DNA from: CAG-882 sp050874385 | GTDB lineage: Bacteria; Bacillota; Clostridia; Lachnospirales; Lachnospiraceae | Length of the DNA: 25,126 bases | Direction: 5' to 3' | Assembly: GCA_050874385.1 (NCBI GenBank) | Contig: JBNMKO010000050.1 | Coordinates: 1 to 25,126, forward strand | In this document: piece by piece, positions 7,355 through 14,647 of the stretch | How positions within the stretch are numbered: position 1 is the first letter of the stretch | Layout of the letters: each line of letters opens with the position of its first letter | Position numbers and translations under genes: made by a program | The notes under the pieces: generated by a model | Told to the model about the DNA's origin: nothing | What the model saw: only the letters and a program-made list of their open reading frames with translations | Database searches by the model: none

Positions 7355-9514
7355 TTATAAGTGCAGCACTCTCTCCCTGATTTCCTGCGTTCTTCCCTGA
7401 TTCCAGAACTGTGTTCCGATGTATCCGCATGTGCGGCGCGCCACATTGAGTGTATTCTCATCCCTGTTGCCGCACTGTGGACATTCCCACACAATCTTCT
7501 TGTCATCGTCAACCACTGTCTGTATCTCACCTGAAAAACCGCACTTCTGGCAGTAATCGCTCTTGGTGTTAAGCTCCGCATACATAATGTTATCGTATAT
7601 GAACTTGATAACCTCGAGAACGGCAGGTATGTTGTGCTGCATGTTCGGAACCTCCACATAGCTGACCGCTCCGCCCGTCGACAACGCCTGAAACTGTGAC
7701 TCAAATGCAAGCTTTGAAAAAGCATCTATCGGCTCTGTGACATGCACATGGTAGCTGTTGGTTATATAGCCCTTGTCAGTTATCCCCGGAATAATTCCAA
7801 ATCTCTTCTGAAGGCATTTTGCAAACTTATATGTAGTGCTCTCGATAGGTGAGCCGTAAGTACTGAATGCTATATTGGTTTTATCGGTCCACTCCACACA
7901 TTTGTCGTTCATATACTTCATCACATCTATTGCAAATGGAGTTGCCTCCGAATTGGTGTGTGAAAGCCCTGTCATATACTTTACACACTCGTAAAGTCCG
8001 GCATACCCAAGCGATATCGTGGAGTAGCCGCCATATAGAAGCTTATCTATCTTCTCGCCCTTTTTGAGACGCGCAAGCGCACCGTTCTGCCAAAGAATAG
8101 GGGCGACATCCGAAAGTGTCCCTTTGAGCCTGTTGTGGCGGCACATGAGTGCGCGGAAACAGAGTTCAAGCCTGTCATCAAAAATCTCCCAGAACTTTTT
8201 ATAGTCACCGCCCGACGTGAGTGCCACATCGACAAGGTTGATTGTCACGACTCCCTGATTAAAACGTCCGTAGAACTTATAATTTCCGTTCTCGTCCTTC
8301 CAAGGATTGAGCGCGCTTCTGCATCCCATTACAGGGAAACAGTTGCCCTCCTTGAGCTCCTTCATCTTCTTCTCGGAAATATAGTCAGGCACAAGTCTCT
8401 TTGCAGAACATTTGGCTGAAAGCTCCGTGAGATAGAAATACTTGGAATCCTCGGTTATATTGTCATCCTCCAACACATATATAAGCTTAGGAAATGCCGG
8501 TGTCACCCACACTCCTGCCTCATTTTTAACACCCTGCAGACGCTGCTTTAGTGTCTCCTCTATAATCATGGCAAGGTCTGCCTTCTCCTGCTCATTCTTA
8601 GCCTCGTTAAGGTACATGAATACGGTAAGGAATGGTGCTTGTCCATTTGTCGTCATAAGCGTGATTACCTGATACTGGATTGTCTGGACACCCTTGGTAA
8701 TCTCTCTTCTGAGCCTTGTCTCGACTATCTCCGAAATCTTTTCCTCAGTCGGATTACAGTCTAAAAGAGCAAGCTCCTCCATGACATCCTTGCGGATTTT
8801 CTCACGGGAAATATTTACAAAAGGTGCAAGGTGTGCAAGTGATATGCTCTGTCCGCCGTACTGGCTCGATGCAACCTGAGCTATAATCTGCGTGGCAATG
8901 TTGCACGCCGTGGAAAAGCTGTGCGGCTTCTCGATAAGTGTCTCACTGATTACCGTTCCATTCTGCAGCATATCCTCAAGATTTACCAAATCGCAGTTGT
9001 GCATGTGCTGTGCATAGTAATCTGAATCGTGGAAGTGTATTATTCCCTGCTCGTCCGCCTCAACAATCTCCACCGGGAGAAGAAGTCGTCTTGTTATATC
9101 CTTGCTGACCTCTCCTGCCATGTAATCTCGCTGGACACTGTTGACAGCCGGGTTCTTGTTGGAGTTTTCCTGTTTAACCTCTTCGTTATTGTACTCAATC
9201 AATGAAAGAATTCTCGTGTCTGTAGTATTAGCCTTTCTTACAAGGGAGCGCTTATAGCGGTAACGCACATATCCCCTTGCGACATCGAATGCTCCGGTAG
9301 ACATTATCTGGTTCTCAACCATGTCCTGTATCTCTTCTACCGATACAGCCCTGTTAAGCTTATTGCACTTATACTCAACATAGTCTGCAATATCTGCTAT
9401 CTGCTCCCTGCTAAGTGGCGCATTGTCGGAAGCCGCGTTAGCCTTTGCTATAGCCGACTCCACTTTACTGACATCAAATATTTCTTCCGAGCCATTTCTT
9501 TTTATAATCTTCAT
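7355..9514 (-). CDS. nrdD: anaerobic (class III) ribonucleoside-triphosphate reductase
   Basis: The 719-aa enzyme reduces ribonucleoside triphosphates to deoxyribonucleotides without oxygen, using a glycyl radical. The N terminus (MKIIKRNGSEEIFDVSKV) is an ATP-cone, the allosteric domain. The C terminus carries a four-Cys zinc site (Cys655, Cys658, Cys678, Cys681) and the radical motif RTCGYIG, with the radical Gly at 697. Length and order are normal for NrdD. The radical must be installed by the AdoMet enzyme NrdG, usually encoded just downstream. Here a terminator and htrA follow, so NrdG must come from elsewhere. GGGAGGG precedes the ATG. The upstream region carries a strong promoter with two NrdR-type boxes, so repression by NrdR at high dNTP/ATP is likely. 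Confidence 0.96.
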   Translation of the reverse strand: MKIIKRNGSEEIFDVSKVESAIAKANAASDNAPLSREQIADIADYVEYKCNKLNRAVSVEEIQDMVENQIMSTGAFDVARGYVRYRYKRSLVRKANTTDTRILSLIEYNNEEVKQENSNKNPAVNSVQRDYMAGEVSKDITRRLLLPVEIVEADEQGIIHFHDSDYYAQHMHNCDLVNLEDMLQNGTVISETLIEKPHSFSTACNIATQIIAQVASSQYGGQSISLAHLAPFVNISREKIRKDVMEELALLDCNPTEEKISEIVETRLRREITKGVQTIQYQVITLMTTNGQAPFLTVFMYLNEAKNEQEKADLAMIIEETLKQRLQGVKNEAGVWVTPAFPKLIYVLEDDNITEDSKYFYLTELSAKCSAKRLVPDYISEKKMKELKEGNCFPVMGCRSALNPWKDENGNYKFYGRFNQGVVTINLVDVALTSGGDYKKFWEIFDDRLELCFRALMCRHNRLKGTLSDVAPILWQNGALARLKKGEKIDKLLYGGYSTISLGYAGLYECVKYMTGLSHTNSEATPFAIDVMKYMNDKCVEWTDKTNIAFSTYGSPIESTTYKFAKCLQKRFGIIPGITDKGYITNSYHVHVTEPIDAFSKLAFESQFQALSTGGAVSYVEVPNMQHNIPAVLEVIKFIYDNIMYAELNTKSDYCQKCGFSGEIQTVVDDDKKIVWECPQCGNRDENTLNVARRTCGYIGTQFWNQGRTQEIRERVLHL

Positions 9515-9535
9515 CGAAACCCTCCCAAATAAATA

Positions 9536-9553
9536 ACCACAATATATTGTGGT
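9536..9553. promoter_or_regulatory. NrdR box, perfect palindrome
   Basis: The 18-bp perfect palindrome ACCACAATATATTGTGGT lies 22 bp upstream of the nrdD ATG, just downstream of the predicted transcription start. It matches the NrdR repressor box pattern (ACACwATATwTTGTGT-like). Confidence 0.8.
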
Positions 9554-9568
9554 CTCATAACATACAAG

Positions 9569-9584
9569 CTACATTATGCAGTGT
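9569..9584. promoter_or_regulatory. second, degenerate NrdR box over the -10
   Basis: The minus-strand sequence ACACTGCATAATGTAG resembles the NrdR box. Its centre is 32 bp (three helical turns) from the centre of the perfect box at 9536-9553, the phasing known for paired NrdR sites. It overlaps the -10 element, so binding would block polymerase. Confidence 0.55.
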
Positions 9585-9601
9585 ATACAGCAAAATGTCA
9601 A
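9573..9601 (-). promoter_or_regulatory. nrdD promoter
   Basis: On the minus strand there is a consensus -35 TTGACA (9601-9596), a 17-bp spacer and a -10 CATAAT (9578-9573). It begins only about 15 bp after the stop codon of the MATE gene, with no terminator between them, so read-through from that gene into nrdD is possible. Confidence 0.75.
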
Positions 9602-9615
9602 TACGGAATAATGTA

Positions 9616-10965
9616 CTATTTTTCAAACCTTATTTTCTCATTTACAGACGATTTTTTCATCCGTCTAATCATGCTTATAATAAGCGGAATGACCATAATC
9701 ACCCACACTATAGGCTCCGAAATTATGATGCCCCAGTACCCTATAACCGGTGTCAGAAGCAATGCGATAAGCACCTTTCCCACAAGCTCAAGCCCACTGG
9801 AAAAAATCGGCGTGGTGTGGTCGCCAATACCCTGAAGACTGTTTCTAACAATTACTATCGTAGCCACAATCACATAAAAACATGAGTCAACACGCTGGTA
9901 CAGACATGCCGTGTCGATAACCTCCTGTATGCCCGTGTCCGTTATCGCCACAATCAGGTACGGACAGATTGTATAGCTAACAATCAGCACCACAACGCTC
10001 CACACATAGGAACATCCAAGAGAAATTTTAAGCCCCTCACGTATTCTGTCATAGCGCCCTGCACCACAATTCTGACCACAGTATGTAGCCATTGTCGTTC
10101 CAAGCACACTGAACGGAAGCGTATACAGGTTGGTGAGCTTTCTCGTCGCTGCGTGAGCGACAATCGTGTTCGTTCCCAGCGTATTTATCGCCGTCTGCAA
10201 CGACAAAGTACCAAAGGAGACAAGACAGCTCATAAGCCCCATCGACATTCCGCTCTCAAACATAGGCTTTACAAGCTCTTTTTCAGGAATAAAATCCTTT
10301 ATGCTAAAATGCAAAAACGCATATTTTTTCCATGTGTAAATAAAACAAAGTACAGCCGATACCGCCTGTGAAGCCACAGTAGCCACAGCCGCGCCCCTTA
10401 CTCCCATCTTCAGATATTTTACACACAATATATCAAGTGCCACATTGAGCACAGCGGATACCACAAGAAAAATAAGAGGTGTGTACGCATCGCCTATCGC
10501 CCTTAAATTACCTGCAAGCACATTGTATATGATTGAGAAGAAAAGTCCGGCTATAATCACCGTGATGTAGGCAACGGAAGCCTCCCTGTGCTCGTCCATG
10601 ACATTCATCCAGTTGAGAAGTCCGTCCATAAAAATAAGACTCCCTGCCACAATAAGTGCCGTAACAATTAGTCCCATAAAAATTGATAGCGCAAATACTT
10701 TTCTTGATTTGTCCCTGTTCCCACTGCCAAAATATTGTGCCATAATCACGGCAAACCCGTTTGCCAGTCCCACGACAAAACCCACAAGCAAATCATTTAA
10801 TGTGCTTATCGAGCCAACCGCCGCCAGCGCATCATTTCCCAGATATGTGCCGACAATTCGCGTATCCGCCAGATTGTAGGCAAGGTTAAACAGGTTTCCT
10901 ATAAGAATCGGCAGTGCAAAATACAGTATTATCTTCGCCGGTTTTCCATTTGTTAAGTCTTTCAT
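9616..10965 (-). CDS. MATE-family multidrug/metabolite exporter
   Basis: This 449-aa membrane protein with about twelve hydrophobic segments begins MKDLTNGKPAKIILYFALPI. It has the MATE-typical LFNLAYNLADTRIVG and, in the second half, the pseudo-repeat FGTLSLQTAINTLGTNTIVAHAA pattern. MATE proteins export cationic drugs or metabolites in exchange for Na+ or H+. The substrate cannot be read from sequence. GAGGAT precedes the ATG. The 253-bp upstream region has two candidate promoters, two hairpins and the CGAATATTCG motif, so expression is probably controlled. It is not functionally linked to nrdD as far as I can see, although nrdD lies directly downstream. Confidence 0.92.
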   Translation of the reverse strand: MKDLTNGKPAKIILYFALPILIGNLFNLAYNLADTRIVGTYLGNDALAAVGSISTLNDLLVGFVVGLANGFAVIMAQYFGSGNRDKSRKVFALSIFMGLIVTALIVAGSLIFMDGLLNWMNVMDEHREASVAYITVIIAGLFFSIIYNVLAGNLRAIGDAYTPLIFLVVSAVLNVALDILCVKYLKMGVRGAAVATVASQAVSAVLCFIYTWKKYAFLHFSIKDFIPEKELVKPMFESGMSMGLMSCLVSFGTLSLQTAINTLGTNTIVAHAATRKLTNLYTLPFSVLGTTMATYCGQNCGAGRYDRIREGLKISLGCSYVWSVVVLIVSYTICPYLIVAITDTGIQEVIDTACLYQRVDSCFYVIVATIVIVRNSLQGIGDHTTPIFSSGLELVGKVLIALLLTPVIGYWGIIISEPIVWVIMVIPLIISMIRRMKKSSVNEKIRFEK

Positions 10966-10983
10966 CTAATCCTCTTATTCAAT

Positions 10984-10999
10984 CGAATATTCGCAATCC
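10984..10999. repeat. 16-bp motif CGAATATTCGCAATCC, copy 2
   Basis: Identical to 2445-2460 and in the same orientation relative to the downstream gene. It lies about 20 bp upstream of the MATE start codon, inside the predicted leader. The inner CGAATATTCG is a perfect palindrome, as expected for a dimeric regulator site. Confidence 0.4.
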
Positions 11000-11033
11000 A
11001 CTTAGCTGCCTGCTCATACCACTAAAATATCAT

Positions 11034-11060
11034 ATTATACAATAATCTCTTCACACGCAA
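11034..11060 (-). promoter_or_regulatory. possible promoter of the MATE gene
   Basis: There is a perfect -10 TATAAT (11039-11034) with a -35-like TTGCGT (11060-11055) at a short 15-bp spacing. The leader to the MATE ATG would be about 60 nt. Confidence 0.4.
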
Positions 11061-11065
11061 CATAC

Positions 11066-11097
11066 GAGGCTGACATAAGGATATATGCCAGCCTCGC
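11066..11097. other. inverted repeat / hairpin between pgm and MATE genes
   Basis: Arms GAGGCTGACATA and TATGCCAGCCTC pair over 12 positions with a single mismatch around a 6-nt loop. It could be the terminator behind the phosphoglucomutase gene, but the minus-strand sequence that follows (GTATGTTGCG) lacks a T-run, so the role is open. A second perfect 9-bp repeat, GTGTAAATA/TATTTACAC, lies at 11132-11159. Confidence 0.4.
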
Positions 11098-11185
11098 AGC
11101 AGTATTAACATCTTGTTTTTAATATCATTTTGTGTAAATACCTCAACAGATATTTACACGGCACAACACTAAGCCAATGCAAACA

Positions 11186-11214
11186 ATTCTACCCTAATTT
11201 CCCGGTCATTGCAA
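11186..11214 (-). promoter_or_regulatory. possible second promoter just behind the phosphoglucomutase gene
   Basis: A -35 TTGCAA (11214-11209), 17-bp spacer and -10 TAGAAT (11191-11186) on the minus strand begin 5 bp beyond the mutase stop. Transcription from here would make a leader of about 215 nt containing both hairpins of this gap before the MATE gene, or a small RNA. Confidence 0.4.
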
Positions 11215-11218
11215 CAGC

Positions 11219-12949
11219 TTATTTTCCTTCAACAACCTTCATAACAGCCTCAGAAAGAGCGTTGAGCTTCTCCTGTGCATCCTCAAAGCTTGTGCCCTTA
11301 ACGCCCATGTAGAACTTAACCTTAGGCTCTGTTCCCGATGGTCTTGCACAGCACCATGCGCCGTCATTGAGGTCATAGTAGAGAACATTTGATTTAGGAA
11401 GTCCTGTAGGCTTCTTTTCGCCTGTCTTCATGTCCACAATTACATCCCTGTCATAATCTCTGGCAGAGAGAACTGTGAAATCGCCAAACTTCTCAGGAGT
11501 GTTCTCACGGAGATTGTCAAGCATCTCCTTAATCTTTGCTACGCCCTCAACACCCTTGAGTGTGATGGATTTAAGTCCCTCTCTGTAGTAGCCGTACTTC
11601 TCGTAGATGTTGACCATCTGATCCCAGAGAGTGAGTCCCTGCTTCTTGTAGTAAGCTGCTGCCTCACAAAGAGCCATAACAGCGACAATCGCATCCTTAT
11701 CCCTTGCATGTGTTCCGACAAGGCAGCCGTAGCTCTCCTCAAATCCGAACATATACTGGTATGTATGCTGCTGCTCGAAAAGCTTAATCTGCTCTCCGAT
11801 ATACTTGAAGCCTGTCAAAACCTCGATAAGCTTGAGGTTGTACTCCTTTGCAACCGCATCCGCCATGTTTGTTGAAACAATTGTCTTTACAAGTGCTCCG
11901 TTGTCAGGGATAAGTCCCTTAGCCTTCTTCTGTGAGAGAAGATACTCAGCTATAAGCATACCTGACATATTACCTGTAAATGAAACATACTCGCCTGTCT
12001 TGGAATCCTTGGCATACACGCCAAGTCTGTCGGCATCAGGGTCTGTTGCGAGAACGACATCAGCATTCTTCTCCTTTGCAAGCTTGAGTGCAAGTGTGAA
12101 TGCAGCCGGGTCTTCCGGGTTAGGATAGCTGACTGTAGGGAAGTTTCCATCCGGAAGCTCCTGCTCCGGAACGACATACACATTCTCAAAGCCGATTTCC
12201 TTTAACACTCTTCTCGCAGGAATATTTCCTGTTCCGTGAAGCGGTGTGTAGACAACAGTCATTGTCTTTCCCATCTCTTTAATCACGTCAGGATTTACAA
12301 TCTGCTTCTTGAGCTCTGCTATGTAAGCGTCGTCAAGGTCGGAGCCGATGACATTGTAAAGTCCTGCTGCCTTGGCTGCCTCCTTGTCCATAGTCTTAAC
12401 CGTGTTGAAATCGGTTACGTTAAGTACCTCTGTGATAATCTGCTTGTCCTTAGGAGCGGTAATCTGTGCGCCGTCCTCCCAGTATACCTTATATCCGTTA
12501 TACTCAGGCGGATTGTGGCTTGCCGTTACCACGATACCGGCCGTACATCCTAAGTATCTGACAGCAAATGAAAGCTCAGGTGTAGGACGAAGTGACGGGA
12601 AAATGTAAGCCTTAATGCCGTTAGCCGCAAGGCAAAGCGCAGCCTCATCCGAAAACTCAGGTGACATTCTTCTCGAGTCGAATGCGATAGCGACACCCTT
12701 ATCCTGTGCGCCTTCCTTGATAATAAAGTTGGCAAGTCCCTGTGTAGCTCTTCTCACAGTGTACACGTTCATTCTGTTAGTACCGTATCCGATAACTCCT
12801 CTAAGACCACCGGTTCCAAACTCCAAATCCTTGTAAAATCTGTCCTCAATCTCCTTCTCATTACCTGCGATGGACTTGAGCTCCTCTCTGACTGACTCAT
12901 CAAAATAAGGGTTCTCACACCACTGCTTGTAGGTATCCATGTATGACAT
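11219..12949 (-). CDS. pgcA: phosphoglucomutase / phosphomannomutase family enzyme
   Basis: The 576-aa alpha-D-phosphohexomutase has the family signatures in order: FGTGGLRG (44-51), the phosphoserine loop TASHNPPEYNG with Ser144, the metal loop DPDADRLGV and the phosphate-binding CARPSGTEPK near the C terminus. Length fits the long Firmicutes phosphoglucomutase type. It interconverts glucose-6-phosphate and glucose-1-phosphate, possibly also mannose phosphates. Glucose-1-phosphate is the substrate of RmlA, so the gene fits the rhamnose/polysaccharide locus upstream, but it has its own promoter and may serve general metabolism. GGAAGGAG precedes the ATG. The substrate assignment between glucose and mannose is inference, and the symbol is by family analogy. 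Confidence 0.93.
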   Translation of the reverse strand: MSYMDTYKQWCENPYFDESVREELKSIAGNEKEIEDRFYKDLEFGTGGLRGVIGYGTNRMNVYTVRRATQGLANFIIKEGAQDKGVAIAFDSRRMSPEFSDEAALCLAANGIKAYIFPSLRPTPELSFAVRYLGCTAGIVVTASHNPPEYNGYKVYWEDGAQITAPKDKQIITEVLNVTDFNTVKTMDKEAAKAAGLYNVIGSDLDDAYIAELKKQIVNPDVIKEMGKTMTVVYTPLHGTGNIPARRVLKEIGFENVYVVPEQELPDGNFPTVSYPNPEDPAAFTLALKLAKEKNADVVLATDPDADRLGVYAKDSKTGEYVSFTGNMSGMLIAEYLLSQKKAKGLIPDNGALVKTIVSTNMADAVAKEYNLKLIEVLTGFKYIGEQIKLFEQQHTYQYMFGFEESYGCLVGTHARDKDAIVAVMALCEAAAYYKKQGLTLWDQMVNIYEKYGYYREGLKSITLKGVEGVAKIKEMLDNLRENTPEKFGDFTVLSARDYDRDVIVDMKTGEKKPTGLPKSNVLYYDLNDGAWCCARPSGTEPKVKFYMGVKGTSFEDAQEKLNALSEAVMKVVEGK

Positions 12950-13039
12950 GCTCTATCTCCTTCCTGCACCCCCAATAGATGCATACGAAACATTTCCATG
13001 ATATAGCTTAATACGCCGTGTAAACTGCACCCGGACAAA

Positions 13040-13089
13040 ATAAGCGCCCCACGGATTATGTTTATTTTAACATATCCGAGGACGCTTAT
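13040..13089 (-). terminator. long inverted repeat: likely terminator overlapping the next promoter
   Basis: Arms at 13040-13062 and 13069-13089 pair over about 20 of 23 positions around a 6-nt loop. Each arm combines ATAAGCG, a CC step, CGGAT and ATGTT. On the minus strand the hairpin is followed by TTTTGTCC, giving a modest terminator for the 132-aa membrane protein gene and the polysaccharide cluster. The -10 of the mutase promoter lies in the loop. Confidence 0.6.
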
Positions 13090-13092
13090 CAA
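13064..13092 (-). promoter_or_regulatory. promoter of the phosphoglucomutase gene
   Basis: A -35 TTGATA (13092-13087), 17-bp spacer and -10 TAAAAT (13069-13064) sit inside the inverted repeat at 13040-13089. The leader to the ATG at 12949 would be about 110 nt. Confidence 0.6.
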
Positions 13093-13127
13093 GACGTAAG
13101 ATTATTCGGAAAAAATTTTATGCCATC

Positions 13128-13526
13128 CTATTGCAATCCATAGAAAGCCTTGTACTCCGTATTGTAATACATGATATAAAGAATAAAGCCGAGTGCCGCA
13201 ATCACAATCGCAAAAATATTGAGTGTAAAAATCGAGAGAATTGCATGTATAATCGAAAGCGCTAACACAGGCTTCCACACTTTGTCAAGCGAGGCAAATT
13301 TAAACCCCAATATGCCAAGCGCTATTCTAAATCCCCCAAGTGCGATATTGCAAAGCAGATACACAACCGTCGGCACATTCGGTCCCGTCACTTCCCACGA
13401 CTCCCCTAAGTTGTTCATCGCAAATCCACTATCCATCGATTGGACAAGCTGTGCAAACCTCATGATAACACCTATAACTCCAAGCACAAGATAAATGCCT
13501 GACCATATTCTTACGGATTTCTCCAT
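13128..13526 (-). CDS. small four-helix membrane protein, unknown function
   Basis: This 132-aa hydrophobic protein starts MEKSVRIWSGIYLVLG and has about four membrane segments, with a short extracellular loop around SWEVTGPNVPT and a C-terminal YYNTEYKAFYGLQ. I do not recognise the family. The frame is open 7 codons further upstream (MKEGVII), but AAGGAGGGGG lies within those codons at the right distance from the second ATG, so I place the start at 13526. It begins 29 bp after the rhamnosyltransferase-like gene and is the last gene before the terminator, so it is probably the final gene of the polysaccharide cluster. A role in membrane anchoring or transport is possible but unproven. Confidence 0.75.
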   Translation of the reverse strand: MEKSVRIWSGIYLVLGVIGVIMRFAQLVQSMDSGFAMNNLGESWEVTGPNVPTVVYLLCNIALGGFRIALGILGFKFASLDKVWKPVLALSIIHAILSIFTLNIFAIVIAALGFILYIMYYNTEYKAFYGLQ

Positions 13527-13555
13527 AATAATCACCCCCTCCTTCATAGGTAAAA

Positions 13556-14497
13556 TTACCTCACACGCTTAACCAGTCCCCGAAACAACCACATCTGTAC
13601 CTTGATATATGTTCCAACATTGTAAGCTTTATGTCTGCCCACGTTCTTTCTTCCAAAAAGACCTTTTCCGATACCTTTTAAATATGGTTTTGCAAGACCT
13701 TTTTTGGAAAAATATACTATCTTTATTATAATCCCAGACACAATAAATGGCAAGTTAAATACAAACTGCGCGACAGGCATATTTTTTCTTATCATGTACA
13801 TTGTATTCCTAGCCGACAGCTCGACCTTGAACGCATTATGTCTTGACCCGCTCGACGCGCTTCCGAGGTGATATACCTTTGCATACGGATTATATAAGTT
13901 TCTGTACCCCGCCAGCCTTGCACGATAGCCGACATCCATATCCTCAAGGTACGCAAAAAAGCTCTCGTCGAACAGACCAATCTCGTCAAACACAGCCTTT
14001 CTGTATATAGCCGCGCCTGCACAGGACGAGAACACCTCATGCGGCACACCGCACCCTGTAACCGACTTATCCCTGTCCGGCGCAAAGCCCCATCCAAGCG
14101 CCGCAAACTCGTCACCCGCGTCGTCGACAAGCTCACGGTTTTTGTTCTGTATCATAAGCGCGGAGCACGAAAACACATCCGGCTTGTTCTTAATCATCTT
14201 ATACTGGTTTTTCACAAAATTAGGAAACACTATAGTGTCGTTGTTCAAAAGCAGCACATACTCGCCCTGCGCCGCCTCTATTCCACGGTTGACCGCGTAT
14301 GCAAAACCTGTATTGTCAGAAAGCTCGACAACTCGTATATTCGGGTACAGCTTTTTGGCAAGCTCTACGCTGTCGTCCGTCGAGGCATTGTCGACCAGTA
14401 TAACCTCCATGTCGTCATACGTCTGTTTTTTTAGCGCACCCAGACAATCATCCAGAAAACACGCACCATTATAATTTGGAATAATTATGCTGACCAT
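13556..14497 (-). CDS. GT2 glycosyltransferase, rhamnosyltransferase-like
   Basis: The 313-aa cytoplasmic GT-A enzyme begins MVSIIIPNYNGACFLDDCLG, has DNASTDDS, the donor/metal motif LLLNNDT, and DESFFAYLEDMDVGYRARLAG, the pattern of WbbL/RfbF-type rhamnosyltransferases. Hydrophobic, basic stretches near the C terminus (for example FVFNLPFIVSGIIIKIVYF) suggest membrane association. It would transfer a sugar, plausibly L-rhamnose given rmlA and rmlC in the same locus, to a growing lipid-linked glycan. GGGAGG precedes the start. The upstream 150 bp contain a tandem repeat array described separately. The specific sugar and linkage cannot be read from sequence. Confidence 0.88.
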   Translation of the reverse strand: MVSIIIPNYNGACFLDDCLGALKKQTYDDMEVILVDNASTDDSVELAKKLYPNIRVVELSDNTGFAYAVNRGIEAAQGEYVLLLNNDTIVFPNFVKNQYKMIKNKPDVFSCSALMIQNKNRELVDDAGDEFAALGWGFAPDRDKSVTGCGVPHEVFSSCAGAAIYRKAVFDEIGLFDESFFAYLEDMDVGYRARLAGYRNLYNPYAKVYHLGSASSGSRHNAFKVELSARNTMYMIRKNMPVAQFVFNLPFIVSGIIIKIVYFSKKGLAKPYLKGIGKGLFGRKNVGRHKAYNVGTYIKVQMWLFRGLVKRVR

Positions 14498-14520
14498 ACT
14501 TTTCCTCCCTTCAATCTGTG

Positions 14521-14647
14521 TGGCATACTTTTTCTTGCATCTTTATTTTCTGTATGCTCTTTCACTTATATTTTGGCATACTTTTTTCTTGATTTCCTTT
14601 TAAGTATGTTAATTCACTTAACATCTGACATACTATTTCACCATTTT
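14521..14647. repeat. imperfect tandem repeat of about 53 bp
   Basis: Units start at 14521 (TGGCATACTTTTTCTTG), 14574 (TGGCATACTTTTTTCTTG) and 14626 (TGACATACTATTTCA, partial), spaced 53 and 52 bp. The first two also share a GTATG-containing block and TTCACTTA near their ends. Within each full unit CATAC pairs with GTATG to give a weak hairpin. The array fills the gap between the 568-aa and 313-aa glycosyltransferase genes. Confidence 0.65.

Noticed and set aside
14521..14647. CRISPR array
   Set aside because: The units are tandem and imperfect with no unique spacers and no cas genes nearby.
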